Shown here piece by piece: positions 9,146 through 19,757 of a stretch of DNA of 64,000 nt. The position numbers and the translations under genes were made by a program. Source of the stretch: Roseivivax sediminis (lineage in GTDB: Bacteria; Pseudomonadota; Alphaproteobacteria; Rhodobacterales; Rhodobacteraceae); contig NZ_FOMS01000010.1 in NCBI RefSeq assembly GCF_900112685.1, positions 167,406 to 231,405 of the forward strand. The letters are read 5' to 3'. The notes beneath the pieces were generated by a model. That model ran no database searches, was not told where the DNA came from, and was given only the letters and a program-made list of their open reading frames with translations. Within the stretch, counting starts at the first letter, position 1. The number at the start of each line of letters is the position of its first letter.

Positions 9146-10051
9146 CTACCAGCCGGCGGGGCCTTTCTCGCCGAATTCGTGCACGAGAAAGTCGATAAAG
9201 GCACGCACCTTGGGCTGCGTGAAGCGCCCCGGCGGATAGACCGCGTAGATGCCCTGCGTCTCCACCGGCAGATCGGGGATGGCGTCCTCCACCAGCCCCT
9301 TCTCCATCGCGTCGGCGTACAGGAACGACGGCAGGTAGGCGATTCCCAGCCCCGCGATGCAGGCGTTCAGCAGCGACTGCCCGTCATTGACCGACAGCCA
9401 GCCGGCGGTGCGGATCTGTCGCTTTTCGCCCGACGGCGCGGTCACCTTCCAGACATTGCCCGACGCCTGGTTGGAATAATGCAGCAGCTTGTGTTCGTTC
9501 AGATCGTCGATCCGGCTCGGACGGCCGAACTTCTGGAAATAGCTCGGGGACGCGATCATGCGCTTCGTCGTCTCGGTCAGCTTGCGCGCCCGCAGCGTCG
9601 AATCCTCAAGCTCGCCGATCCGCACGGCCATGTCGAAGCCTTCGGAGATCAGTTCCACGTAGCGGTTGTTCAACACCATGTTGACGGTGATGTCCGGGAA
9701 CTCCGCCAGGAAATCGCCCAGCACGGGCGAGAGATGATTGACCCCGAAATCCGTCGCGACGGAGATCCGCAGAAGCCCCGACGGCGCCGACTGCATGGAG
9801 GTGACCAGCGCGTCGGCCTCCCCCGCGTCGTTCAGCACGCGCCGCGCGCGGTCGTAATAGGCCAGCCCGATCTCGGTCGGCGACACCCGCCGCGTGGTGC
9901 GGTTGAGAAGGCGCGCTCCCAGCCGCGCCTCGAGCGATGAGACATGCTTGGAGACGGCGGACTTGGAGATCCCCATCTTCTTGGCCGCATCGGTGAACCC
10001 GCCCTGGTCCACAACGGTGGCGAAGGCCTCCATCTCGGTGAGGCGGTCCAT
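9146..10051 (-). CDS. LysR-family transcriptional regulator
   Basis: A 301-residue LysR regulator. The N-terminal winged helix-turn-helix is 'MEAFATVVDQGGFTDAAKKM' region with the recognition helix 'ISKSAVSKHVSSLEARLG' at about residues 28-45, followed by the periplasmic-binding-like effector domain from about residue 90 ('GLLRISVATDFGVNHLSP'). It resembles the AaeR/DsdC-side 'SalR-like' branch with two effector lobes. Two ATGs are possible; AAGGAG sits six bases before the second (10051) and directly against the first (10057), so 10051 is chosen. It is divergent from the dienoyl-CoA reductase and may control it; the shared upstream region is 262 bases. The effector is unknown. Confidence 0.9.
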   Translation of the reverse strand: MDRLTEMEAFATVVDQGGFTDAAKKMGISKSAVSKHVSSLEARLGARLLNRTTRRVSPTEIGLAYYDRARRVLNDAGEADALVTSMQSAPSGLLRISVATDFGVNHLSPVLGDFLAEFPDITVNMVLNNRYVELISEGFDMAVRIGELEDSTLRARKLTETTKRMIASPSYFQKFGRPSRIDDLNEHKLLHYSNQASGNVWKVTAPSGEKRQIRTAGWLSVNDGQSLLNACIAGLGIAYLPSFLYADAMEKGLVEDAIPDLPVETQGIYAVYPPGRFTQPKVRAFIDFLVHEFGEKGPAGW

Positions 10052-10211
10052 GCGCATCTCCTTCACTCGTTCGATTGTTCCAAGCTCGGGTATCGCGTCG
10101 AAACAAGGCAGAAAGACGGCTCGCCGCCGACAATAGGGGGGTGATAGGTGGCAATGTTTGAGGCGTCGAAACAACCCATATGCGCAATCGAATGTGGGAA
10201 GGCACACGTGA

Positions 10212-12344
<2,133 letters not shown>

Positions 12345-12437
12345 TCGCGGGAACGGGGCGGTTCGCCACGCGTTGTACAGTCAAGCAGGGCCGAAAAGGC
12401 TAGCTCTCTGGAAACAAACGCGAAAAGGAGGCATTTC

Positions 12438-12998
12438 ATGCCCCGTATCAGCGACTCCAAAATACTCATCGTGGCCACCCACGGATTCGAGCAATCCGAA
12501 CTCGAAGTTCCGCGCGACCAGCTCCGCGACCGCGGCGCGTCTGTCCATGTCGTTTCGCTCGACGGCGAGACGATCAAGGGCTGGGACGGCGACGACTGGG
12601 GCCATACCGTGCCCGTCGACGGCGGTATCTCGGACGTCAATCCGGGCGATTACGACGCGCTCGTTCTGCCGGGCGGCCAGATCAACCCCGACATCCTGCG
12701 CGTGAACGACAAGGTGATGACGGCGGTCAACGCCTTCTTCGATCAGGGCAAGACCATCGCCGCGATCTGCCACGCGCCGTGGATCCTCGTCGAGGCCGGC
12801 ATTCTCAAGGGCCGTCAGGCGACGTCCTACAAGTCCATCGCGACGGACGTGAAGAACGCGGGCGCGCACTGGGTCGACCAGACGGTGGTGGCCGACAACG
12901 GAATCGTCACCAGCCGGAACCCTGGCGACCTTGATGCGTTTGTAAGCAAGATCGTCGAGGAGATTGAGGAAGGCAAGCACGAGCGCAAGGCCGCCTGA
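12438..12998 (+). CDS. DJ-1/PfpI family protein (YhbO-type)
   Basis: A 186-residue member of the DJ-1/PfpI superfamily. The nucleophile elbow 'AICHAPW' places the reactive Cys at residue 111, followed by the family His. The N-terminal strand 'KILIVATHGFEQSELEVP' (core 'ILIVATHGFEQSEL') carries the conserved Glu that hydrogen-bonds to that Cys. E. coli YhbO and relatives protect against oxidative, thermal and glyoxal stress and have been described as proteases or deglycases; the exact reaction is debated. AAAAGGAGG sits just before the ATG. The gene stands alone and ends in a strong terminator, so it is a single transcription unit. Confidence 0.9.
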   Translation: MPRISDSKILIVATHGFEQSELEVPRDQLRDRGASVHVVSLDGETIKGWDGDDWGHTVPVDGGISDVNPGDYDALVLPGGQINPDILRVNDKVMTAVNAFFDQGKTIAAICHAPWILVEAGILKGRQATSYKSIATDVKNAGAHWVDQTVVADNGIVTSRNPGDLDAFVSKIVEEIEEGKHERKAA

Positions 12999-13029
12999 GT
13001 CTCCGAGACATCCCTCATGTGTTCCCTTC

Positions 13030-13068
13030 GGCCCGGATGCGTTTCCCCCGCATCCGGGCCATTTCTTT
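13030..13068 (+). terminator. Rho-independent terminator after the PfpI gene
   Basis: A perfect 12-base-pair stem, GGCCCGGATGCG (13030-13041) with CGCATCCGGGCC (13049-13060) and a 7-base loop, is followed by ATTTCTTT. It lies 31 bases after the stop. Confidence 0.85.
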
Positions 13069-13103
13069 GTCGGGGCGCGCGGGCACGGCCAATAGCTGAA
13101 ACG

Positions 13104-13138
13104 AAAAAGAGCCCCGGCCGGTGGCCGAGGCTCTTTCC
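13104..13138 (-). terminator. terminator downstream of dnaJ
   Basis: GAGCCCCGGCC (13109-13119) and GGCCGAGGCTC (13123-13133) pair over 11 bases with one mismatch. Minus-strand transcripts from dnaJ reach five T's directly after it (A-run 13104-13108). The plus-strand side also has CTTTCCTT, so it may work both ways. Confidence 0.7.
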
Positions 13139-13169
13139 TTGTGGCTCGGGGCTCCGCCCGTTCGCGCCT

Positions 13170-13192
13170 GAAACGCTCCCCCGGAGCGTTTC
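13170..13192. repeat. perfect 10-bp inverted repeat between dnaJ and its terminator
   Basis: GAAACGCTCC (13170-13179) and GGAGCGTTTC (13183-13192) are exact inverses around CCC, 11 bases after the dnaJ stop. There is no T-run, so it may protect the mRNA 3' end or aid termination rather than terminate by itself. Confidence 0.6.
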
Positions 13193-13203
13193 CGAGACGG
13201 CGC

Positions 13204-14361
13204 TCACCCTTTCATCGCATCCCAGAAGCTCTTCACGCTCTTGAAGAAGCTCTTGGACTCCGGGTTGTTGTCCTCGGACAGCGAGTCGAACTCCTTCAGA
13301 AGCTCCTTCTGGCGCGAGGTCAGGTTGACCGGCGTCTCGACCGCGAGTTCGATGAACATGTCGCCGTGCCCGCCGCCGCGCAGCGCCGGCATACCCTTGC
13401 TGCGCAGGCGCATCTGGCGGCCCGATTGCGACCCGGCCGGGATCGACACGCGGCTGCGGCCGCCCGCGATGGTCGGCACCTCGATGTCGCCGCCAAGCGC
13501 CGCCGTGGCCATCGACACCGGCACGCGGCATTGCAGGTTCACGCCCTCGCGATCGAAGATGTCGTGCCGCTCGACCTCCACGAAGATGTAGAGATCGCCC
13601 GGCGGGCCGCCGCGCATCCCCGCCTCGCCTTCACCGGCGAGCCGGATGCGGGTGCCGGTTTCCACGCCCGGGGGCACGTTGATCGACAGCGCACGCTCTT
13701 TCTGCACGCGGCCATTTCCGCCGCAGGTGGTGCAGGGGTTCTTGATGATCTGGCCGAGGCCGGAACAGGTCGGACAGGTCCGTTCGACCGTGAAGAACCC
13801 TTGCGTCGCGCGCACCTTGCCCATGCCCGAACAGGTCGGGCAGGTCGTCGGCTCCGCCCCGCCTTCGGCGCCGGAGCCCGAGCAGGCGCCGCACTGGACC
13901 GAGGTCGGCACTGTGATCGTCTTGGACAGGCCGTTATAAGCCTCCTCCAGCGTCACGCGCAGATTGTAGCGCAGGTCCGACCCGCGCGCCGCGCGGCTGC
14001 GGCCGCCGCGGCCACCGCCCATGAAGTCGCCGAAGAGGTCGTCGAAGACGTCCGAGAAGGCCGATGCGAAATCGCCCTGTCCGGCTCCGCCGCCCATACC
14101 GCCGGGCCGGCCGCCACCGCCGCCGCCCATGCCGCCTTCAAACGCGGAATGGCCGAAGCGGTCATAGGCCGCCTTTCTGTCGCCGTCCTTGAGGACGTCA
14201 TAAGCCTCGTTGACTTCCTTGAACTGCGTCTCGGCATCGGGATTGTCGGCGTTGCGGTCGGGGTGCAGCTCCTTCGCCTTCTTGCGATAGGCCTTCTTGA
14301 TCTCGTCCGCGGAGGCGCCCTTGTTCAGGCCGAGAACGTCGTAGTAATCACGCTTGGACAT
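13204..14361 (-). CDS. dnaJ: chaperone protein DnaJ
   Basis: A 385-residue full-length DnaJ (Hsp40). The J domain carries the essential HPD at residues 33-35. A Gly/Phe-rich linker follows ('[16 protein letters not shown]'). Four zinc-binding repeats are intact: [24 protein letters not shown] and CTTCGGNG. The substrate-binding C-terminal domains follow. It delivers unfolded clients to DnaK and stimulates its ATPase. It lies 96 bases downstream of dnaK on the same strand, so it is normally co-transcribed. The intervening structured hairpin may lower its level relative to dnaK. Confidence 0.98.
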   Translation of the reverse strand: MSKRDYYDVLGLNKGASADEIKKAYRKKAKELHPDRNADNPDAETQFKEVNEAYDVLKDGDRKAAYDRFGHSAFEGGMGGGGGGRPGGMGGGAGQGDFASAFSDVFDDLFGDFMGGGRGGRSRAARGSDLRYNLRVTLEEAYNGLSKTITVPTSVQCGACSGSGAEGGAEPTTCPTCSGMGKVRATQGFFTVERTCPTCSGLGQIIKNPCTTCGGNGRVQKERALSINVPPGVETGTRIRLAGEGEAGMRGGPPGDLYIFVEVERHDIFDREGVNLQCRVPVSMATAALGGDIEVPTIAGGRSRVSIPAGSQSGRQMRLRSKGMPALRGGGHGDMFIELAVETPVNLTSRQKELLKEFDSLSEDNNPESKSFFKSVKSFWDAMKG

Positions 14362-14387
14362 TCATGCCCTCCTTCTGGGGCAAGCGG

Positions 14388-14449
14388 GCCCGCGGAACGT
14401 GCGCGGGGCCGGCCCGGTGTCCGGACCGGCCCCAAAGGGATCCGCGGGC
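14388..14449 (-). promoter_or_regulatory. nested hairpin in the dnaK-dnaJ intergenic region
   Basis: An outer 9-bp stem (14388-14396 with 14441-14449, GCCCGCGGA/TCCGCGGGC) encloses an inner one: GGGGCCGG (14405-14412) with CCGGCCCC (14426-14433), extended by CCGG/CCGG around a TGT loop. There is no T-run on the minus strand. It fits an mRNA-processing or partial-attenuation element between the two chaperone genes. Confidence 0.55.
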
Positions 14450-14457
14450 GGTAACCC

Positions 14458-16383
14458 TCAGGCCCGCTTGCTGTCGTCGAGGTCCTCGAAATCGGCATCG
14501 ACGATATCGTCGTCGCCGGAGGCGTTGCCGCCGCCTTCGCCGCCGTCCGAGCCGTCACCGCCGTCCGAACCTTCGGACTGCTGCGCCTTGTAGATCGCCT
14601 CGCCCAGTTTCATCGACGCTTCGGTGACGTTCTGGATACCGGAGCGGATCTTCTCCGCGTCTTCCTTCTCCAGTTCGTCCTTGAGCGCAGCGATGGCCAG
14701 CTCGATCGCCTCGACAGTCGAGGGGTCGACCTTGTCGCCATGCTCTTCGACCGACTTCTCGGTCGAATGGATGAGGCTTTCGGCCTGGTTGCGGGCGTCG
14801 ACGAGATCGCGGCGCTTCTTGTCTGCCTCGGCGTTCTCCTCGGCATCCTTGACCATCTGCTCGATGTCGGATTCCGACAGACCGCCGGAGGCCTGGATGG
14901 TGATCTTCTGTTCCTTGTTGGTGCCCTTGTCCTTGGCCCCAACGTGGACGATGCCGTTCGCGTCGATGTCGAACGTCACCTCGATCTGCGGCATGCCGCG
15001 CGGGGCCGGCGGAATGTCCTCGAGGTTGAACTGGCCGAGCATCTTGTTGTCGGACGCCATCTCGCGCTCACCCTGGAAGACCCGGATGGTCACGGCGTTC
15101 TGGTTGTCCTCGGCGGTCGAGAAGATCTGCGACTTCTTGGTCGGGATCGTCGTGTTGCGGTCGATCAGGCGGGTGAACACGCCGCCCAGCGTCTCGATGC
15201 CCAGCGACAGCGGGGTCACGTCGAGAAGGACAACGTCCTTCACGTCACCCTGCAGCACGCCGGCCTGGATCGCCGCGCCCATGGCCACGACCTCGTCGGG
15301 GTTCACGCCCTTGTGCGGCTCTTTCCCGAAGAACTTGGTGACCTCTTCGATCACCTTCGGCATCCGGGTCTGACCGCCCACGAGCACGACCTCGTCGATA
15401 TCGTCCGTCGACAGACCCGCATCCTTCAGCGCCGCCTGGCACGGCTTGATGGAGCCCTTGATAAGGTCGCCCACGAGGCTTTCCAGCTTCGCGCGGGTCA
15501 GCTTCATCACCATGTGCAGCGGTTGACCGTTGGAGCCCATCGAGATGAACGGCTGGTTGATCTCGGTCTGGGAGGCGGAGGACAGCTCGATCTTCGCCTT
15601 CTCGGCCGCTTCCTTGAGACGCTGCAGGGCCATCTTGTCCTGCGTCAGGTCGACCTGGTTCTCTTTCTTGAACTCGTCGGCGAGGTAATTGACGATCCGC
15701 ATGTCGAAGTCTTCGCCGCCGAGGAACGTGTCCCCGTTCGTCGACTTCACCTCGAACAGGCCGTCGTCGATCTCGAGGATGGTCACGTCGAACGTGCCGC
15801 CGCCGAGGTCGTAGACTGCGATGGTCTTGGATTCTTTCTTGTCGAGCCCGTAGGCCAGTGCCGCCGCGGTCGGCTCGTTGATGATGCGCAGGACTTCGAG
15901 GCCCGCGATCTTGCCCGCGTCCTTGGTGGCCTGGCGCTGCTGGTCGTTGAAATAGGCCGGGACGGTGATGACCGCCTGCGTGACCTCTTCGCCGAGGTAG
16001 CTCTCGGCGGTTTCCTTCATCTTCTGCAGGATGAAGGCGGAAATCTGCGACGGGCTGTACTTCTCGCCCTTGGCTTCGACCCACGCATCGCCGTTGCCGC
16101 CGTCGACGATCTCGTACGGCATGTTCTTCTTGTCCTTGGCCAGATCCGGATCGTCCTGACGACGACCGACCAGGCGCTTGACGCCGAAGATGGTGTTGGT
16201 GGGGTTGGTGACCGCCTGACGCTTGGCCGGCTGGCCGACGAGCCGTTCGTCGTCGGTGAAGGCGACGATCGACGGCGTGGTGCGTGCGCCTTCGGCGTTC
16301 TCGATCACCTTGGACTGGCTGCCGTCCATGATTGCGACGCAGCTGTTCGTGGTGCCGAGGTCAATCCCGATGACTTTGCCCAT
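14458..16383 (-). CDS. dnaK: chaperone protein DnaK (Hsp70)
   Basis: A 641-residue Hsp70 of standard bacterial length. The ATPase domain starts '[10 protein letters not shown]' (residues 5-14) and contains '[13 protein letters not shown]' and '[14 protein letters not shown]'. The linker/substrate domain has '[18 protein letters not shown]' (core '[14 protein letters not shown]'). The Gly/Ser-rich C-terminus ends in an acidic '[14 protein letters not shown]' tail typical of DnaK. It folds and refolds proteins with DnaJ and GrpE. grpE is not adjacent. An RpoH-type promoter lies about 120 bases upstream, giving a roughly 110-base leader. Confidence 0.99.
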   Translation of the reverse strand: MGKVIGIDLGTTNSCVAIMDGSQSKVIENAEGARTTPSIVAFTDDERLVGQPAKRQAVTNPTNTIFGVKRLVGRRQDDPDLAKDKKNMPYEIVDGGNGDAWVEAKGEKYSPSQISAFILQKMKETAESYLGEEVTQAVITVPAYFNDQQRQATKDAGKIAGLEVLRIINEPTAAALAYGLDKKESKTIAVYDLGGGTFDVTILEIDDGLFEVKSTNGDTFLGGEDFDMRIVNYLADEFKKENQVDLTQDKMALQRLKEAAEKAKIELSSASQTEINQPFISMGSNGQPLHMVMKLTRAKLESLVGDLIKGSIKPCQAALKDAGLSTDDIDEVVLVGGQTRMPKVIEEVTKFFGKEPHKGVNPDEVVAMGAAIQAGVLQGDVKDVVLLDVTPLSLGIETLGGVFTRLIDRNTTIPTKKSQIFSTAEDNQNAVTIRVFQGEREMASDNKMLGQFNLEDIPPAPRGMPQIEVTFDIDANGIVHVGAKDKGTNKEQKITIQASGGLSESDIEQMVKDAEENAEADKKRRDLVDARNQAESLIHSTEKSVEEHGDKVDPSTVEAIELAIAALKDELEKEDAEKIRSGIQNVTEASMKLGEAIYKAQQSEGSDGGDGSDGGEGGGNASGDDDIVDADFEDLDDSKRA

Positions 16384-16503
16384 ATCGTTTCGATCCCTTT
16401 TTTGACTTCAAGGCGATTCTCCGAGGCTTCGGACCCGTTCCGGCATCCCGCCCCGACTCTGAGGCGGCTGCGGGGCCGATGGCCCGCCTCCGCGTTCGGA
16501 CGG

Positions 16504-16533
16504 TATATAAGGAGCGGGTTTTTGGCCTGCAAG
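16504..16533 (-). promoter_or_regulatory. RpoH (sigma-32) type heat-shock promoter of dnaKJ
   Basis: On the minus strand CTTG (16530-16533), an 18-base spacer and CTTATATA (16504-16511) match the alphaproteobacterial RpoH pattern CTTG-N17/18-CyTATnTA. It faces dnaK, and transcription should start near 16497. No CIRCE element was seen in the leader. Confidence 0.7.
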
Positions 16534-16625
16534 CACGCCACCGGCGCAGGTTCCGTCTTTTGTCGGGCAATTTTCGCGTGGCGTTCCGTTTGCGTCCCGC
16601 GACGGGGCGGGCGAAATTGCTCGCC

Positions 16626-17231
16626 ATGAGCGTGGCACACGACATTCGCGGTTTCCGGATTCATCCGGAATTCATGGATCGTCCGGCGCAGGTGGCGCTG
16701 GTCGAGGCGTTGCGCGACGTGCTGCGCACGGCGCCGCTGGTGCAGCCGGTGACGCCGCGCGGCCGGCCGATGTCGGTGCGCATGTCGGCGGCGGGGCGCT
16801 TCGGCTGGATCACCGACCGGCGCGGCTACCGCTACGAGGAGGCGCACCCGAACGGGGCGCCCTGGCCCCCGATCCCGCCCGAAGTGCTGTCGATCTGGCG
16901 CGCCGTCGCGCCCGAGGCGCGCGATCCCGAGTGCTGCCTGATCAACTGGTACGGCGAAGGCGCGCGGATGGGCCTGCACCAGGACCGCGACGAGGCAGAT
17001 TTCCACCAGCCGGTGGTGTCGGTGTCGCTTGGCGACGACGGACTTTTCCGCATGGGCAACGTGGAGCGTGGCGGCAAGACGGCCTCGCTCTGGCTGCGCT
17101 CGGGCGACGTGGTGGTGATGGGCGGGGAGGCGCGATTGCGCCATCACGGGGTGGACCGGATCCGCTTCGGCTCTTCCACGCTGCTGCCGGAGGGCGGGCG
17201 GATCAACCTGACGCTGCGGGTGGTGACCTGA
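16626..17231 (+). CDS. alkB: alpha-ketoglutarate-dependent dioxygenase AlkB
   Basis: A 201-residue AlkB, close to the 216 of E. coli. The iron ligands are visible as H-x-D at residues 118-120 ('LHQDRDEADF') and His at about 174 ('LRHHGVDRI'). The 2-oxoglutarate-binding arginines lie in 'GRINLTLRVV' at 191-200. The substrate-lid region is 'MSVRMSAAGRFGWITDRRGY'. AlkB oxidatively removes methyl groups from 1-methyladenine and 3-methylcytosine in DNA and RNA. The frame is open further upstream, but the ATG at 16626 aligns with family N-termini. It is divergent from dnaK and convergent with the next gene, one base apart. The Ada-type gene at 35489 belongs to the same repair theme but is unlinked. 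Confidence 0.92.
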   Translation: MSVAHDIRGFRIHPEFMDRPAQVALVEALRDVLRTAPLVQPVTPRGRPMSVRMSAAGRFGWITDRRGYRYEEAHPNGAPWPPIPPEVLSIWRAVAPEARDPECCLINWYGEGARMGLHQDRDEADFHQPVVSVSLGDDGLFRMGNVERGGKTASLWLRSGDVVVMGGEARLRHHGVDRIRFGSSTLLPEGGRINLTLRVVT

Positions 17232-17232
17232 G

Positions 17233-17889
17233 CTACTGCGCCACGCCCTGAAGCGCACAGCAGCCCGACAGCGTCCGGTTCACGCTGCCGCTGACGATCA
17301 TCGTGGCCGACAGCCCGTAGAGCCGGTCCGACATCCCGTCACTGCATTCCTCGACCGAAATCGACAGCGCCAGGTCGCTGCCCGCCGCGCCGCCGACCAC
17401 CGCGAACCGGTCCGGCCGCCCTTCGCCCGGCCGCACCGGTCCGGTGAGAAACAGCGCCTCCGACTCGGGTTCGGAAAAGTTCGACAGGCCACCGGCGTCG
17501 AGGTCGATGTTCCAGAACGGTTCGGTCCCGAAACACATCATGCGCGCGACGTCCGGCAGCGCCGCGCCCGTTTCCTGCCGGGTGAGGAAATCGAGCGAGG
17601 CCCAGCCGGCGCGCTCCTCGGTGTTCACGCGGCCCCAGCCGGCCTCGGCGTCGATGGCGGTGACCTCCACGGCGATGGCGTCGGGAGCCAGTTCGCCGAT
17701 CTTCTCGGCCGCCGCATCGGGCGCGGTGCGGATGTTGAGCACGTCACCCGGCGTGACACCCGTCACATCGTAGAGCGCCGGAAGCGGCGGCGGGCTTACG
17801 GGGGCGGCGGGCGCCGCGTCGTCCTGCGCGGCAAGCGGCGCGGCGCACAGGACGGCAAGGCCGGCGAAAAGGGCGAAAAACGGTCTCAT
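17233..17889 (-). CDS. exported SH3-domain protein with COG3650-like C-terminus
   Basis: A 218-residue exported protein. A signal peptide ends near 'APLAAQ' (residues 17-22) and a proline-rich linker follows. A bacterial SH3 domain occupies about residues 40-105 ('DVLNIRTAPDAAAEKIGELAP', core 'LNIRTAPDAAAEKIG'). The C-terminal half has 'CFGTEPFWNIDL' and paired Cys near the end ('SGCCALQG'), as in COG3650-type uncharacterised periplasmic proteins. Bacterial SH3 domains often bind cell-wall peptides, but no catalytic domain is present here. It is convergent with alkB. The function is unknown. Confidence 0.8.
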   Translation of the reverse strand: MRPFFALFAGLAVLCAAPLAAQDDAAPAAPVSPPPLPALYDVTGVTPGDVLNIRTAPDAAAEKIGELAPDAIAVEVTAIDAEAGWGRVNTEERAGWASLDFLTRQETGAALPDVARMMCFGTEPFWNIDLDAGGLSNFSEPESEALFLTGPVRPGEGRPDRFAVVGGAAGSDLALSISVEECSDGMSDRLYGLSATMIVSGSVNRTLSGCCALQGVAQ

Positions 17890-17943
17890 GCAGGGATCTT
17901 ACCCAGCGTCGCCCCAATTCGGCAACGGCTTATTGCGCCGTTC

Positions 17944-18774
17944 TCAGCGCCTCGCATTCCAGGAGGCGGAGGCATGGCGACGGGTATAGAACTCGATCAT
18001 CAGCCCGACCATCAGCAGCACGATGGCGACCCAGATGGCGTATTCCCAGCTGGAATTGCGCGGGAAGTAGTTGACGAAGGTGTAGCCGCGCGCCTGGTCG
18101 ATGGCGTGGAACAGCGGGTTCCAGTCGAAGAGTTGCAGCATCGCCGGCGGCAGCGAATTGGCCACGAACATCTTGCCCGAGGCGATCATGTTGGCGCGCT
18201 GGTAGATGGTGGTGACGATGCCCACCGGCACCGGCGCCCAGGGCTTGATGGCCATGAACACCATGCCGATCGCCGCGCCCGAAAACCACGCGATCAGCAG
18301 CATCCCGAAGGCCGGCAGCGGCTGGTTGATCTCCGCGATCGCGCCGGGATGAAGAACGGCGTCGTAGACGAACAGGATGACGATCAGACTCAGCACCTGG
18401 ATATAGAGTGTCGACAGCATCGCCGAGAGGATCGACACAGCCGTGTTCATCGGCGCGTGCTGCATCATCGGCGACGTCGGGCCCTCGGCCCCCGCCACCG
18501 CGCCGAGCGTCTTTGTATGCGTGAGGAAAAGGAACACGCCGGTCATGATATAGAGCAGGAAGTCGCCGCGCAGAGACACGCCCCGCAGACCGAGGATCAA
18601 GAACATGAAGTAGAAGACGGCGACGAAGATCACCGCCTGCAGGATATTTATGGCGATGGCGATGATCGCGTTGCCGTGCGTTTTGCGCACCGACCGCACG
18701 GAAGCGTGGTAGACCACTTCGGCCAGCGTTAACGCCGATCCGGCCCGACTGCGCCGCTCCTTGATGTGAAACAT
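17944..18774 (-). CDS. ABC-2 type polysaccharide export permease (KpsM-like)
   Basis: A 276-residue permease with six likely transmembrane segments, beginning near 'IIAIAINILQAVIFVAVFYF' (about residues 38-57) and ending 'WVAIVLLMVGLMIEFYTRR'. This matches the KpsM/RfbA family, which with an ATPase exports capsular or O-antigen polysaccharide across the inner membrane. The ATG at 18774 follows GGGCGGGC. The frame stays open far upstream but only antisense to cysQ. No ATP-binding partner, outer-membrane or periplasmic export gene is adjacent, so the ATPase must be encoded elsewhere. It is divergent from cysQ and the glycan genes it plausibly serves. Confidence 0.85.
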   Translation of the reverse strand: MFHIKERRSRAGSALTLAEVVYHASVRSVRKTHGNAIIAIAINILQAVIFVAVFYFMFLILGLRGVSLRGDFLLYIMTGVFLFLTHTKTLGAVAGAEGPTSPMMQHAPMNTAVSILSAMLSTLYIQVLSLIVILFVYDAVLHPGAIAEINQPLPAFGMLLIAWFSGAAIGMVFMAIKPWAPVPVGIVTTIYQRANMIASGKMFVANSLPPAMLQLFDWNPLFHAIDQARGYTFVNYFPRNSSWEYAIWVAIVLLMVGLMIEFYTRRHASASWNARR

Positions 18775-18951
18775 TTGCCCGCCCTGTTCCGCAGTCGCCC
18801 GTCTTTCGGTGTCTCTTGGTCGCCACCCTTTACCGGCGCGGCCCGCGCCCTTCCCCGGCGGGCGCTTGCCGCGACGCGGCGTCACCATCATAAGGAGTGC
18901 GACGTTTCCGTTCAATGAACCCGCGGAATGCGCCATGGAGAGGGCAAGACT

Positions 18952-19752
18952 TTGAATTATTCCGATCTGACGCCGGTGCTGCGGCGGCTCGCGCTCGAAG
19001 CGGGCGATGCGATCATGGCCATCTACGAGGCCGACGATTTCGATGTGAAGACCAAGTCCGACGAAAGCCCGGTGACAGAGGCCGACGAGGCCGCGGATGC
19101 GCTGATCTCTGCCGGGCTGCGCGAGGCCTTCCCGGACATCGCGCTGGTGACAGAGGAACAGGCCGACAGCCACGACCAGGAGGACGCCGACACCTTCCTG
19201 ATCGTCGATCCGCTCGACGGAACGAAGGAATTCATCAACCGCCGCGGCGATTTCACCGTCAACATCGCGCTCGTCGAGGACGGCGTGCCGACGCGCGGGG
19301 TGGTCTACGCGCCCGCCAAGGGGCGGCTTTTCTACACCGACAGCACCGGCCGCACGGTCGAGGAAACCGGCCCCTTCGACAAGAACACGGCCGGCGAGAC
19401 GACCCCGCTTCACGTGGGCGAACCGGACAACGGGTCCCTGATGGTCGTCGCGTCCAAATCGCACCGCGACGAGGCCACGGACGCCTATATCAACAAGTAC
19501 AACGTGAAGGACATGACTTCGGCCGGCTCGTCGCTGAAGTTCTGCCTCGTCGCGACCGGAGAGGCGGACATCTATCCGCGCCTGGGCCGCACGATGGAAT
19601 GGGACACCGCCGCCGGCCACGCGGTGCTGAAAGGCGCGGGCGGCCGCATCGTTCGGTTCGACGACCACACGCCGCTGGTCTACGGCAAGGCCGGTTTCGC
19701 CAACCCGTTCTTCATCGCCTACGCCCCGGGCGTGGACCTCAAGGCGCCCTGA
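18952..19752 (+). CDS. cysQ: 3'(2'),5'-bisphosphate nucleotidase CysQ
   Basis: A 266-residue inositol-monophosphatase-fold enzyme. The metal site is clear: 'TEEQ' near residues 69-72, 'DPLDGTKEFI' near 86-95 and 'MEWDTAAGHAVL' near 213-224. CysQ hydrolyses PAP to AMP and phosphate, keeping sulfate assimilation and sulfotransferases from being inhibited. The TTG at 18952 is preferred because GGAGAGGG lies seven bases upstream and relatives begin there. An in-frame ATG at 18928 would add eight residues behind a poor ribosome site. A glycosyltransferase follows after five bases and the run ends in a sulfotransferase, which makes a PAP-clearing role attractive. Confidence 0.92.
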   Translation: MNYSDLTPVLRRLALEAGDAIMAIYEADDFDVKTKSDESPVTEADEAADALISAGLREAFPDIALVTEEQADSHDQEDADTFLIVDPLDGTKEFINRRGDFTVNIALVEDGVPTRGVVYAPAKGRLFYTDSTGRTVEETGPFDKNTAGETTPLHVGEPDNGSLMVVASKSHRDEATDAYINKYNVKDMTSAGSSLKFCLVATGEADIYPRLGRTMEWDTAAGHAVLKGAGGRIVRFDDHTPLVYGKAGFANPFFIAYAPGVDLKAP

Positions 19753-19757
19753 GTGCG

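Noticed and set aside
14740..16629. A 629-codon plus-strand frame opposite dnaK
   Set aside because: High-GC shadow of dnaK; its product is Asp/Arg/Leu-rich and matches no family.
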